This document shows positions 51,892-63,209 of a DNA stretch of 64,000 nt, in pieces. Source of the stretch: Kryptolebias marmoratus (lineage: Eukaryota; Chordata; Actinopteri; Cyprinodontiformes; Rivulidae); contig NC_051446.1 in NCBI RefSeq assembly GCF_001649575.2, forward strand, positions 18,702,168-18,766,167, given 5' to 3'. The notes under the pieces were generated by a model. The model saw only the letters and a program-made list of their open reading frames with translations, made no database searches and had not been told where the DNA came from. Positions within the stretch are counted from its first letter, which is position 1. Every line of letters begins with the position of its first letter. Made by a program: the position numbers and the translations under genes.

Positions 51892-54605
51892 ATGACCCAG
51901 CTGAGCGTCCGGCGCTGGACGCCTAAACACGTTGCCAAATGGCTAAAAGAAGAGGGCTTCTGTGACTATGTGGACCTGCTGTGCAACAAGCATCGGCTGG
52001 ATGGCACCAGCCTGCTCGCCCTCAGTGAGTATGACCTCCGCTCACCGCCTCTGGAGCTCAAGGTGCTGGGCGACATCAAGAGGCTCATGGTGTCCATCCG
52101 CAAGCTCCAGAAACAGAACATTGACGTGTTGGAGGAGCTGGGCGTTCCCTTTGACGGCCTCTCTCCTTCCAGCTCTGGCAGCAACTTGGACTGGCTGTGT
52201 AACGGGGACCAAGGCAGAGACTGTGACAGCACCGACACGGCCCCGGTGGGAGAGGAGTACAACCACAACCAGTACACTAACGGGAAGTACAAGCAGCAGA
52301 TGAGGCGCCTGGACCCTGAGTACTGGAAGACGGTGCTCAGCTCCGTGTATGTGGTGTTTGTGTTTGGGTTCACCTCCTTTGTGATGGTCATCGTGCACGA
52401 AAGGGTGCCGGACATGCGCACATACCCTCCACTGCCAGACATTTTCCTTGACAGGTTAGTATGACTGCCTGCCAAAGCCTTTTTACGCCCCAAAGAATCA
52501 ACAAATTAATATAAGCAAACTCAGTAAAACAAATCTGCTCATTTTATTCTTCTTATAGCTGCCCTGTTATTATCCTCAAATACTTCTGATGGATAATTCA
52601 CTTTGTCTTAAAGAGATCTGATGCTCCAGTTATTCAGCCTGAGATTTTCTATACATATTTTCAGCTAAATCAAATACTTTATGGTTTTAAATATGCCATT
52701 TAAGCACAAGTATTCAAGACAATATGCTTGGGAAATGTGTAACCTTTATGCATGTATTATTTGTAGTATTTATATTTATTTACAATTAAAACTAGAGGCG
52801 CGGCGTGCCCGGTGGTATATTTATTCTTGGGTCACAGGATGACTCCAGATATATGAGCTAAAATGAACAATGTTAGTTGGTTACCAATCATTTAATCTAC
52901 CCCCCAAAAAAAGAAATTCGTCATTATTATTTTTTTGTTTATAGTGTAAGTTTTTAGTTTAGGTTTTTCAATAAAAAAAGACCTGTTGAATTAGCTTGTT
53001 TAGCACATTCAGTGTTCAACTGAGCAGCACTTTTTCATTTTTTTACAAGGGTAGACTTTTTTTTTTTCTTCAAATAGTCTGTTTGGTTTTTAATTGATTC
53101 TCCTGTTTGATTAGTTGACTCTTTTTTTTTTTAACTCTTTCACAGCGTGCCTAGAATACCATGGGCCTTTGCCATGGCTGAGGCGTGTGGGGTGATTCTC
53201 TGTAACATCTGGCTTCTGGTTTTGCTGCTCCATAAACACAGGTAGAGTCCGGACGCCGTTCAGCATTTTTATTGTTGGATAACAGCTGCTAACAATGTGC
53301 TCCCCGGAATCGCTGCTCGATCCGACTTTCTGGTCCTCCCAACACGCAGGTCCATCCTTCTGCGGCGCATGTGCAGCCTGATGGGGACGGTCTTCATGCT
53401 TCGCTGCATCACCATGTTCGTCACCTCGCTGTCGGTGCCGGGACAACATCTGCAGTGCTCAGGAAAGGTAACGGGACCGTTTTTTTTTTAACGTCGTTTG
53501 TCATGCGTTTCTTGTTTCGCCTTGTTTATCAGTTTGTTGTCTGCTCTTGTAGATGTATGGTGACATGTGGGCCAAGCTGCAGCGGGCCGTGGCGATCTGG
53601 AGTGGGTTTGGAATGACGCTGACAGGGGTTCATACGTGTGGCGACTACATGTTCAGCGGCCACACTGTCGTTCTGACCATGCTTAACTTCTTCGTCACAG
53701 AGTGTGAGTGGCTGCTCTTCCAGCAGTTGTAGTGAATTTTAGAATTTCTTTGGCGTTCTTTATCTTGTTTTTTATACAAAACTTCTTTTAGGAGAGAAAC
53801 AGATTTACTGTCAGACAAAGAAGAGGGTTTTTTTTTTCTGTCGAGACATATCTTTAAAAATTATTTTCACCAACAACAGACAAAGTGCCCTGCCTTTGGA
53901 AGATTACTGTCACTTGTGTCAAAACACACTGAATATTAAGCAATCAGCAGTCTACTCCCAACATTAGCGGCTCTTTTACACTTTTATAATGACTATTTCA
54001 ACTCTCTTTGTTATAATTAAACCATACGCAAAGCCATTTTTATCAGTCTAGTTAAAATAAAAGTTTTAAACAACTGGTTTCTTTATTAAAACAAATCTTA
54101 AACAACATTGTTTGGTTTATAGTTTTGAAAGAAAAGGCAGTTATTAATAAATAAATATTAAATCAAAGGAGATTCCTTGTAGCTAGTGTGAAAATATTGC
54201 CTACATATGTAAAATTTTTCTGTTAGTCGGAGCTTGATGTGAGAGTCTGACATATTTTGGATCGTTTTTTTAATATTCGTTTTGCTCGCCTTTGTCACAG
54301 ACACCCCACGAAGCTGGAACTTCATTCACACCTTGTCGTGGGTCCTCAATCTCTTCGGCATCTTCTTCATCCTGGCCGCTCACGAACACTACTCCATCGA
54401 CGTGTTCATCGCCTTCTACATCACTACCAGACTCTTCCTGTACTACCACACTCTAGCCAACACTCGGGCGTACCAGCAGAGCCGGCGGGCCCGCATCTGG
54501 TTCCCCATGTTCTCTTTCTTCGAGTGCAACGTCAACGGGCCCGTCCCCAACGAGTACTGCTGGCCCTTCTCTAGACCCGCTGTGTTGAAAAGGCTCATTG
54601 GATAA
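51892..54605 (+). CDS. samd8: sphingomyelin synthase-related protein SAMD8 (SMSr)
   Basis: ER membrane ceramide phosphoethanolamine synthase, also a ceramide sensor; SMS family. Coding exons 51892-52454, 53146-53241, 53350-53467, 53553-53703, 54301-54605; 1233 bases, 410 residues (human 415). The start exon begins at 51869; the ATG in GGAAATGACC is the first that gives the conserved SAM domain (residues about 5-70, [12 protein letters not shown] through LGDIKRLM). The first membrane segment is about 148-169 ([17 protein letters not shown]). The lipid-phosphatase-type active site is complete: SGHT with H296 and HEHYSID with H339 and D343, the last matching human D348. [10 protein letters not shown] and [20 protein letters not shown] are family blocks. 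All intron phases agree and nothing is missing. Confidence 0.97.
52455..53145 (+). other. samd8: samd8 intron 1 of the coding region
   Basis: AT-rich intron with T runs near its acceptor; no element recognised. The other long samd8 intron, 53704-54300, is likewise plain AT-rich sequence. Confidence 0.8.
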
Positions 54606-56005
54606 TGAATAGCTGCATTTTTATTTTTTTTTAATGTTTGCTTTGTCAAGTTGCCAAGCGAGGAGGTGTAACCTGATAGGATAGATAGAGACATACTTTA
54701 GTTGATTTTTGAGTCGTTATTCACGCTTCTTGTTACCATTTTTTTTTTTTTAGACATTCGTCAAAATCGACAGGTTTCTGAGAAGCTCCCACATCTCTTT
54801 GGTAAATTAAACCCAGAGGAGCGTTATCGCACCAAATAGTTTAATTTTTCTCCTCTAAAGGGATATCATTTCATGTAGCATGAACTGAATTCTTAACTTA
54901 AGAAATCATATCCTGTGTTAAAATACATCTTTTATTTGGTGGAAGTAAAATTTGATTTGAATTCATGCAAAGTTTTGGTTTATCTTCAAGGTTATTAATG
55001 ATGAAACCATCACAGTGGCTCACTGTTCAACAGGTGGTGTAGATTTAAACGACTCTGATCTGTAAATCATAGTTTATGTGATATTTATAAATTGATGTCA
55101 TTACTGCCTTTTGCACTCCTTGAGGTCATGTTTGCATTAAGGTATGACAAAATCTGATGCAGAAATGATTTGCTCATAATTTAGAGCTAATTGTTACAGA
55201 TTAATAACAGCAACATTCTTTGATTTCTTGGTTTATGATTTGTTTTCTTTTAGAAAAGATACTTAAAAAAATGCCATTATCAGCCAAATATTTAGAATTT
55301 TTTTTTCTACGTCTTAATGCCAATTACCTTGAGTATTTCAGTGATAGAGTCTGCTTTGTAGAAATGTTTAAGACCTTTTCACGTTTGTTTTTTTTGTTAA
55401 ATATGTGTATAATTTCAGCTGAACGAGATCATCATACACTGGAACTTCCCAGGATAAGACCAAGAAAGAGCTTTCCCTCTTATGAATCCTTTGACTTTAA
55501 TCTGTACTAAACAGATCCTTAAAAAACGTGTTTGTATTTATTTTATTTTATAAATGTCAATAGATATTTTTGTATTCCCCTATACAGAGTTAGGACAACA
55601 CGCACACAGAAAAATATGTTTACAGTTGCTTTTTACTACGTACTGACTGAATATGTGCTGTTTAAATGTAATGTTGATCTCAAAGAAGGCTTTATTTCAT
55701 TGAATGAAAGCTGCCACTTTAAGAAGTGATCATTGGTTTGGTCAATGCAGTGTGTTAGAATATTATTATTCTAAATAGAATTAACACTCCAATATGTCCT
55801 TTTAATTGAGAAAGGATAATGTTGTTTAATGCCATATTGTTTCTGGTCTGGCATTTCTATCATTAAAAAGCTGAAAAAAAGTTTTGTTTTCACTTGTTAC
55901 ACAACCACATGAACATGTATGACATAATTTGAACATTCCTAAGAGCTAATGTTTTTGTACATAGATTTATTTTCAAAAATTGCTGTCAATAAATCTACCT
56001 AAACG
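54606..56005 (+). other. samd8: samd8 3'UTR
   Basis: AT-rich tail after the stop at 54603-54605. Best poly(A) signal AATAAA at 55988-55993, giving a UTR of about 1.4 kb. Open frames here (55220-55510, 55532-55729) are AT-rich and have no family similarity. Confidence 0.6.
55988..55993 (+). promoter_or_regulatory. samd8: samd8 poly(A) signal
   Basis: AATAAA in TGTCAATAAATCTACC. Confidence 0.55.
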
Positions 56006-56540
56006 TAAAGTTTAACAATGAAAAAAGGATAATGTGGAGATAATTGTCCATTTTATTTTTTAAAATAGATTCAGAGACATTTATTAGAAAAGTTTTTTCT
56101 TTCCTGCAAGATGCAGTAAAGCTTTTTTTTTACTTGATATTCATCATCACAATGAAATATTATGGGATTTCTACCCTAATTACAAAAAAGGACTAACCAT
56201 TTCATAAAACATAGTTTGTCTTTTCCTGTTACGATGTTAGAACTTGAATTATTCGGGTTTTAAATCTTAAATTTCCTCTCCAAAATAAGTTTTTCTTGGA
56301 GTAATATAATGAAGTTTCACGTTTTTTGACAATTGGTTACCATGGTAATGTAGAGGTCTTTCTTATGCCAGTTTACAGGGCATGGAAATTTGTTATAAAT
56401 GTTATAACTTACGAATAAGAAAAAAATGCACTTCATGACAGAAAAAAATCACTTAATCATGATTTGAATTTGTCAGTGGAGGTGTATTTTTTGACATCTT
56501 GCCTTAATTTCAATCAGGCACACAAGGACACGCCTATATT
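56006..56540. other. samd8-vdac2 spacer
   Basis: AT-rich, no gene or transposon recognised. Confidence 0.5.
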
Positions 56541-56676
56541 CCAGGGTCCTGCGGCGTCGAGGTCAGTGGGGGTGTGTATTGCGTGTCTCCATATTGTCCT
56601 ACGCCGGGTTTTCTCAAGGATTCAGACCCGTTTTTAATCTGGTAGGCTGCAATAAATTGAACGGTCACGTATCTCG
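56541..56676 (+). promoter_or_regulatory. vdac2: vdac2 promoter and probable non-coding first exon
   Basis: CG-containing patch (CCTGCGGCGTCGAGG at 56549, CTACGCCGGG at 56600) followed by a good donor, ATCTCG then GTGAGT at 56677. The following 1.17 kb intron ends at CTTTCAG just before the start-codon exon. The exact transcription start is not determined. Confidence 0.55.
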
Positions 56677-57845
56677 GTGAGTATTTTCTTACTTTGGTTG
56701 TTCGTGAAGTGTTTTTTTCGAGTTTTGTGGCAAGCTGACAGCTAATTTATCTGGTGGAAAACGCCCCATACCGCCACACAGTCTAAGTTTAAACTCCTTC
56801 GTTAGCATAGTGGCTAATGTTGGCTTGTTTTATGTTGGAAAATAATATAAATTAAAAAATTTAAACCTTGTCATGACTATTTAATTTAAGCTTTTGTTAC
56901 CTAGATGTATTCTAGATGCAAGTCATTAAAGTGCTGTTTGCCTCGAAATGGCCTCGCTTATACTTCTCTTTAGAAATTAACCCATTGAGCAGTGTTTTTT
57001 TGGTTATTGTTTGTTTTGTTTTGTCTTTTTAATTGTGTGTTAATATTCCTGTAAGCAGTTTGTAAAGTGCTGCAGCCTCTAGTTTAACCTTGACAGTGTC
57101 TGGGTGTCACGCAAACGAAAACTCACATTAAGGTGAACCGCATTAAGAGCCACTGAGTTAAAAAACACAATTAAACCAACAGCTTTTATGATTGAAACCC
57201 TTAAATCCTTTCATTTATTTGGCGCAAAAATAGTCTTGCATCTTTAGGGTTGAGTCGGTTACTGACATTGAAACTTTTGCAAATGGTAATCTCCAAACTC
57301 TTGATTCTTTAAACCCTTTCAGTGCAAACAAAAAATGTGTTATCATTTACAATAAATCAAACCAATTGACTCAATCAAAATCACACTATTGTTTAATTAT
57401 TTATTCTATCACAGAAATATAAACTTACTGTTAACCATAACCTTCTTTTACTAAATACTAAATTATTATGCTCCTTGTTTAAGGAAAGGCCAGGCAGAAA
57501 GTTGCTCTTATTAACCAACCATCGCGTTTACACAACATGTTTCTGTTTCCTTATTTACCTTGTAAATAAGGAATAATACTATAGTTTTGTTCTCCAGTCA
57601 TCTTGGAAAAATGGAAAATATTTATTCAGCCTGACCAAACTGGTAGCCTAAAATATATAAACTTACTGTAAAAGTTTAAATATTTTTTAACAATTGGTAT
57701 TACCAATTTTAATGCTTTATAAGTCACATTTTAATAAATGTAAACTGGACTGATACTGGTGTCTTGTGTTTGTAATTTGTTGCTTTTTTTGTCTGTTTCT
57801 GTGGTCTTGTAACACCTCTGAACTCTCTTAACTCTTGACTTTCAG
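56677..57845 (+). other. vdac2: vdac2 5'UTR intron
   Basis: AT-rich intron; no element recognised. Ends TGACTTTCAG, five bases before the vdac2 ATG. Confidence 0.6.
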
Positions 57846-57850
57846 AGAAA

Positions 57851-59628
57851 ATGGCAGTTCCTCCAGCATATGCAGATCTGGGAAAATCAGCAAAGGACAT
57901 CTTCAATAAAGGATACGGTAACTGGGAGCAAGATAACTGTTTTTTTTTTTTTTGGTTTTACATTTGCTGACATGCAGAGGACAGTTCTGCTTGTTGAAAT
58001 AGATTTCTCAGAACAGGAAGGATCCGCTCACTGTTGTTGTCCTTGCAGGGTTTGGGCTGATTAAGCTTGATGTGAAGACCAAGTCTTCAACCGGAGTGGT
58101 GAGATGAACTGTCTGTTATTCTGCTGTAGTGTGACGTGGTCAGTTCTTTATGAAATAAGCTAAGGCAGTCCTTATCAACACTGCCAGCTCATGATTTGTC
58201 TGTAGTTATATCAACAATATTTCCTGAAATATTATCTGTACTAGCCTCTGATCTACTTTCTTTCAGCCAGTTTGTATTCTATCCTTGAAAGATAATGAAA
58301 CTTTTTCCATGCTGTATTGTGTCCAGGTAGGATTAATATCCTCTTATGTTCCTTTCAGGAATTTAAAACATCTGGCTCATCTAATGTTGACACCAGCAAG
58401 GTCATTGGTGCCCTGGAAACAAAGTACAAATGGGCTGAATATGGGCTGACATTCACAGAGAAGTGGACCACAGAGAACACCCTTGGGACAGAAGTTTGTG
58501 TTGAGGATAAGGTAAGATAAAACCTTTGCCCTATTGTTGCTCATTCTACTATTTTACTGACTCTAAATGATTTATTTTCTTATAGATCACCAAAGGATTG
58601 AAACTTAACTTTGAAACTACATTTTCGCCCAACACCGGGTAAAGTGGATCCTAATGACATCTAATTAAAACATAATCCATTTATCTTTGCGTTCTTAATG
58701 TGTAATTTCTGTTTTGTTTCCCAGCAAGAAAAGTGGTAAAGTTAAGACTTTGTATAAGCGGGAGCACCTTAACGTCGGCGTCGACGTAGATTTAGATTTT
58801 GCCGGCCCAACTATCCACGGGGCGGGGGTGGCCGGCTACGAGGGCTGGCTCGCAGGCTACCAGATGACCATCGACTCGGCCAAATCTCGGATGACCCACA
58901 GCAACTTTGCTGTTGGCTACCAGACTGGGGACTTCCAGCTCCACACCAACGTGTATGTCTTAAAATGAGCAAGTATACAACTCAGCCAGGTTAAGAACTT
59001 TCAGTCCACAGAATCAGCTTTCAAAAATGCTCTATTTTTATGAACAGGCACTGTTTTTCAGCTGAATGCTTTAGGAGCATCAAGCTTTGATTAATCCGGT
59101 CCCTATATTTCTTTTTTCCACATAGAAATGATGGTGCTGAGTTCGGTGGATCCATTTATCAGAAGGTAAATGATAGTCTGGAGACCGCTGTGAATCTGGC
59201 CTGGACCGCAGGCAGCAACGGGACTCGCTTTGGAATCGCTGCTAAATACCAGTTAGACTCCAATGCCTCCATATCAGTAAGTGCCTCATTAGGTGATTAA
59301 TGTTTGGTAGAAGAAAAAAAAAAACAAAACATCTTTTTTTTTTTTTTAACAATCTGGACATTTTTAAATTTTTCCCCAGGCAAAGGTGAATAATGCCAGC
59401 TTGGTAGGAATTGGATACACCCAGACTCTGCGGCCTGGTAAGAAGTTTTATTTTTATTTTCAAATAATGGAACATCTATAAACACCTTTTAAAGCATTTT
59501 GAGCAACTTGTTGTTGACTTGAAAACAACTTTCTAGGTATGAAACTCACCCTGTCAGCGTTAGTAGATGGGAAGAATATCAACGCTGGTGGTCACAAGCT
59601 CGGTCTAGGCCTGGAGTTGGAGGCGTGA
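57851..59628 (+). CDS. vdac2: voltage-dependent anion channel 2
   Basis: Mitochondrial outer-membrane beta-barrel porin passing ATP/ADP and other metabolites; VDAC2 also holds BAK. Eight coding exons: 57851-57917, 58049-58098, 58359-58511, 58586-58638, 58725-58952, 59126-59276, 59380-59437, 59537-59628; 852 bases, 283 residues, the standard VDAC length. It starts [20 protein letters not shown], the amphipathic N-terminal helix, without the 11-residue extension of mammalian VDAC2. The membrane-facing E73 is in TFTEKW; the GLK motif, the [10 protein letters not shown] eukaryotic porin signature block and the [13 protein letters not shown] end are present. Only one Cys is seen (C86), whereas mammalian VDAC2 is Cys-rich. 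vdac2 rather than vdac1 or vdac3 is decided by samd8/comtd1 synteny. Confidence 0.95.
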
Positions 59629-60330
59629 GAGTCACCTGCTACTTTATTTTTTTTTTCTAATAGAAGAATATCAGCAGGATCTGGTCTTCAGTGTTCTCAA
59701 ACGGTCAGCAAAAAATATTTTAAAGACGAGGCCAAAACCAAGTGAAATCCCAGCACACAGAATCCTTTTCACTAAGCTCCTGTCATTGTGGTTTCAATAA
59801 GTCATTATGTCTCAGCCACTTGTATTTATTTATCAGGTCATTTCCCCTTCTGCCAATTTGTCCTTCAGATTATGTTGAAAGTTGGCTTGTTTTAGTTCAA
59901 CGATCCAGTTTTTCAGAACCTTATTTTGCTGAAGTGTGGTGAAGTAGAATGTAAAACTAAGCTGTTATTTTTGCACATTAGAGTATACCTTTTATCTAAG
60001 ATCTCACTCTCTTATAGTTACAGATTTTATTGATTTTCTGGGAGTGTTAGTTCACACTAACTAAATATGTTATTAAGACTGAAGCTGGTGTCTTTGCTGC
60101 TCCTCACTTACATTTCCTAGAGACTTTATTGTGATGTATAATGAGTTTCAGGCACTTTTAGTATCTCCTTAGCAACAGGATGAAGCTAAATGCACCCCCC
60201 TCCCCCCTCATTGCAATTAAAGTGAAAGCCTGAGTGAATTTTCCACCTCTTTTCCTGTGTGAGATTTGCAACGCTAATAGAGGAGGAGTTTGTGGGTTAC
60301 CAAAAACAATAAAGTCCTGAAATCTGCCTT
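59629..60330 (+). other. vdac2: vdac2 3'UTR
   Basis: Untranslated tail after TGA 59626-59628 with a poly(A) signal AATAAA at 60308-60313. It ends in the region where the convergent comtd1 transcript also ends. Confidence 0.7.
60308..60313 (+). promoter_or_regulatory. vdac2: vdac2 poly(A) signal
   Basis: AATAAA in AAACAATAAAGTCC, 680 bases after the vdac2 stop. Confidence 0.7.
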
Positions 60331-60334
60331 TATT
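60329..60334 (-). promoter_or_regulatory. comtd1: comtd1 poly(A) signal
   Basis: TTTATT on the plus strand, so AATAAA on the minus strand, about 325 bases after the comtd1 stop. It faces the vdac2 signal 15 bases away. Confidence 0.6.
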
Positions 60335-60659
60335 CTTTCATGTCATCTTCATACAGTACGTAATCAGGCAATACGGTGGAGTCAAGGAATATAAAAGGAA
60401 TGTTCGGTATTAAAAAAAAAAAAAAAATTCCTTGGCTGTCATTCCAACTAAAATAGATTAATAGAACAGTTGCCCTTTAAAGTCATATAATTACAAGAAA
60501 ATGTGGTAAAGCACCTGTACTGAGTGGCTAGGTTTCAGTTTTGACAACCTTCATATATCTGCAAACACATGCTGAACTTTAATGACTGTATTTCATTTTT
60601 ACAAAACCCAAAAAGCCCATATGAATCACACCTTTCAGACATCCAGTAAGTTCTTCAGT

Positions 60660-61630
60660 TTAAAGTTTGACTGCCAGTGTGAGCCCGTCTCCCACCGTTA
60701 GCATGCTCAAGGTAATCCGAATGTCTCTGTGCAGCTTCTTGTTCAGCTTGTCGATGGCCACGGTGTCGGCGTCATCAGGAGACGGGTTCAGCACGCTCCC
60801 ACCCCACAGCACCTGCAGCACCAGAAAGGGTGTTCATTCATACAATCCGCCACCGAAAACGAATGTTTGTCTCGCTTCGACGCGCTTACGTTGTCGATTG
60901 CGATGATGCCTCCTTTCCTCAGCAGCTGCAGAGACTTTTCGTAATAATTATCGTAGTTGACTTTGTCTGCGTCGATGAAGACAAAGTCGAATGTTTCAGC
61001 CTGGCCAGAAGACAGGAGATCGTCTGAAAACAAACAAAAAAAAAGGATGAGATTGTGATGAATTAGTGCAATACTTACGTAGTTGATATGCAACTCCATA
61101 ACTACAAAAACTACATAAATGTCTCGTTTTAGTCCACGGTGTTTTAGCTTCTAACAAAACAACAAACTTGATTCGAATATCAATAACGTGAAAACAATGT
61201 TCAGAAAAAAAACCTCTAAAAAGTACAGCTGTGAAGGCCTCGTTTAGCACAATGAATGTAAAATATATAAAGTATATTAAAATCAAACTTAACTACGGCT
61301 TGTTTCAAAGGGTTGTCCGTTAAAAGAATCTTCCTGTAAATGTCACGTACCTCCAAACAAACTGCAAGACTTTTAAAAGATCCAAAAAACACAAACACCT
61401 CATGCCAGCTGTCAAGCATGGTGGTGGTGGAGGTATGATGGTTTTAATTGTGTTCCAATAAGTACACCCTTAAAATTCAAATAGGATGTATTCACTGTAT
61501 ATTTATGGGCATTTATTGAAATAAGCGTCCATAAATAGAACATTTATGGGTGTAAAAACACTTAATTACATCAAGACTTGTTATCTCAAGGAGATGGACA
61601 TTTAAATGATTTCCATATGTTTGAATCATC

Positions 61631-61714
<84 letters not shown>

Positions 61715-63209
61715 TATTTGTAAAAAGACGTGACTGTACCGAGGGTATTCAAGGCTGGTTGAATCTGTAGATTGATTTTCTTCTCAACTCCAGCCTATAA
61801 ACCAAAAGACAAATATTAAAAGTTAATACAGCAAACAAGTAATCTAGGCTGAGGAGAGGGCCGTCTGCTTTTAGTTTCTGGGACAAATTAAAATGTATTT
61901 GGAATCATTTTTAGCCAGTGTCCCAAACCCAAACAGTAAATATTGCAATTACTTATTTGTTTATTCATTCTTATCAATATGTACCTTTTATTAATTAAGA
62001 AAAAAAAAAACATTTGAATGGATGGAAACTGCAAATGTTGCACCAGTTATTGAATGGACATCTGTTCCCTGTGGTGTGTAATAATCCTCTACACTGATCA
62101 GCACTTTGTCACGATGGAACATCAGTTTACGCCGTGTTTGATCCCCTCAGCGTCACGTGGCGTAAACGTTGAGAATTAATTTGTGCTCTTACCTCTTTCC
62201 AAAACGGTTTGCCGATGTTCGTGTAGTCCTCGCTGATATCACAGGCAACGACGACTCCGTCCTCAGGCAAAGCCAGGGCCATGCTCAGCGTGTTGTAGCC
62301 TGTGTATACGCCTGTGAATGCAGTGGACAGGTGCTAAAATAATGACACGACTGGAGAGAAAACCAGATTACCGTGATTACTTTTACAGCTCCATATCCCA
62401 TACGTCTATGACCCAGTTTAACCTGCTCCACTCATCCTGCAGCTGATCTCCTGGCAAAAAAAGGTACTAAAATGTGCTCACAGTGCCACTACCAGTTGCT
62501 CTTTATGCTGTTTGATTCAGGATCGATATCCTCTCAGTAATAAGAACAAATGGATAAAAAAGTCTGACTCTGTTGCTTCAAAAATGGACTAAAATACAAG
62601 ATTTTTAGGTCCGACTACAAATAAAACAAACTCTACTGTAATTTAAAAAAAAGTCTTTCCCCCAATGAAGATTTTGCCATTTATTTAATAAAAACATGCT
62701 TTGTGGGACTAAATTCCTGCAATTCCTTTTAAGATTTGCATCAGTCTTAGATTTGATATTAACTTTTACACAGCTAAACTTTAACTTTAACTGCTATATT
62801 TTATTGCTTTTTCTGTTTTTTGTAACTCTTTGACTGAACTGTAAAGCACTTCAGAAACAAACCTGACACCAACACACTTACCGATCTCTAACGCCTTCTT
62901 GGCTTTGATTAGTTTCGCCAGATTGGCCATGAACTGCGCCTGCTCACAGGCGACCATCATGATGTTCCAGGAGTCCTCCATTGTCCTCTGAAAGAAACGA
63001 GCGGAAACTAGTTGCTCAGATTTCTCAGGGTTACTTTGAGCTCGGCTGCCCCGGAGTTGCGCAGTAATCCAGATGTGCTCTCACCTGTCGGAGTTTCTGG
63101 AGGACGGGATGCTCCCTCAAGGAGTGATTGAGGACATACTGCATCAGCGGGTTGTCTTTGCCCTTGCTGTGGCTTTTGAAGATGTTCATTCTGAAAGATT
63201 TCCTCTTTC
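60660..63209 (-). CDS. comtd1: catechol-O-methyltransferase domain-containing protein 1 (partial)
   Basis: Class I SAM-dependent O-methyltransferase domain protein, membrane-anchored in mammals. Exons on the minus strand: 63209-63085, 62987-62882, 62311-62193, 61794-61740, 61023-60890, 60812-60660 (stop TAA 60662-60660). The phases fit throughout. Visible: the helical lead-in [35 protein letters not shown] motif [21 protein letters not shown], the acidic loop CDIS, the metal-binding [34 protein letters not shown], and the terminal [10 protein letters not shown]. The first exon here starts in phase 2, so an upstream exon coding the membrane anchor is needed; I did not find it in 63210-64000. 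An internal ATG at 63189 could give a shorter, unanchored form. Confidence 0.92.
61380..61445 (+). mobile_element. short Tc1-like transposase fragment
   Basis: In the long comtd1 intron, one frame reads [17 protein letters not shown]. This resembles the P-VKHGGGS-M motif of Tc1 transposases. Only about 65 bases, no ends seen. Confidence 0.45.
61632..61711. repeat. (TA)40 microsatellite
   Basis: 80-base uninterrupted TA run in a comtd1 intron, ending 28 bases before the exon at 61740, on that exon's donor side. Confidence 0.95.
61795..62881 (-). other. comtd1: comtd1 introns around exon 62193-62311
   Basis: Introns 61795-62192 and 62312-62881. Plain AT-rich sequence with no recognised element. 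Confidence 0.75.

Noticed and set aside
51966..52493. 175-codon minus-strand open frame opposite samd8
   Set aside because: Shadow of the samd8 first coding exon.
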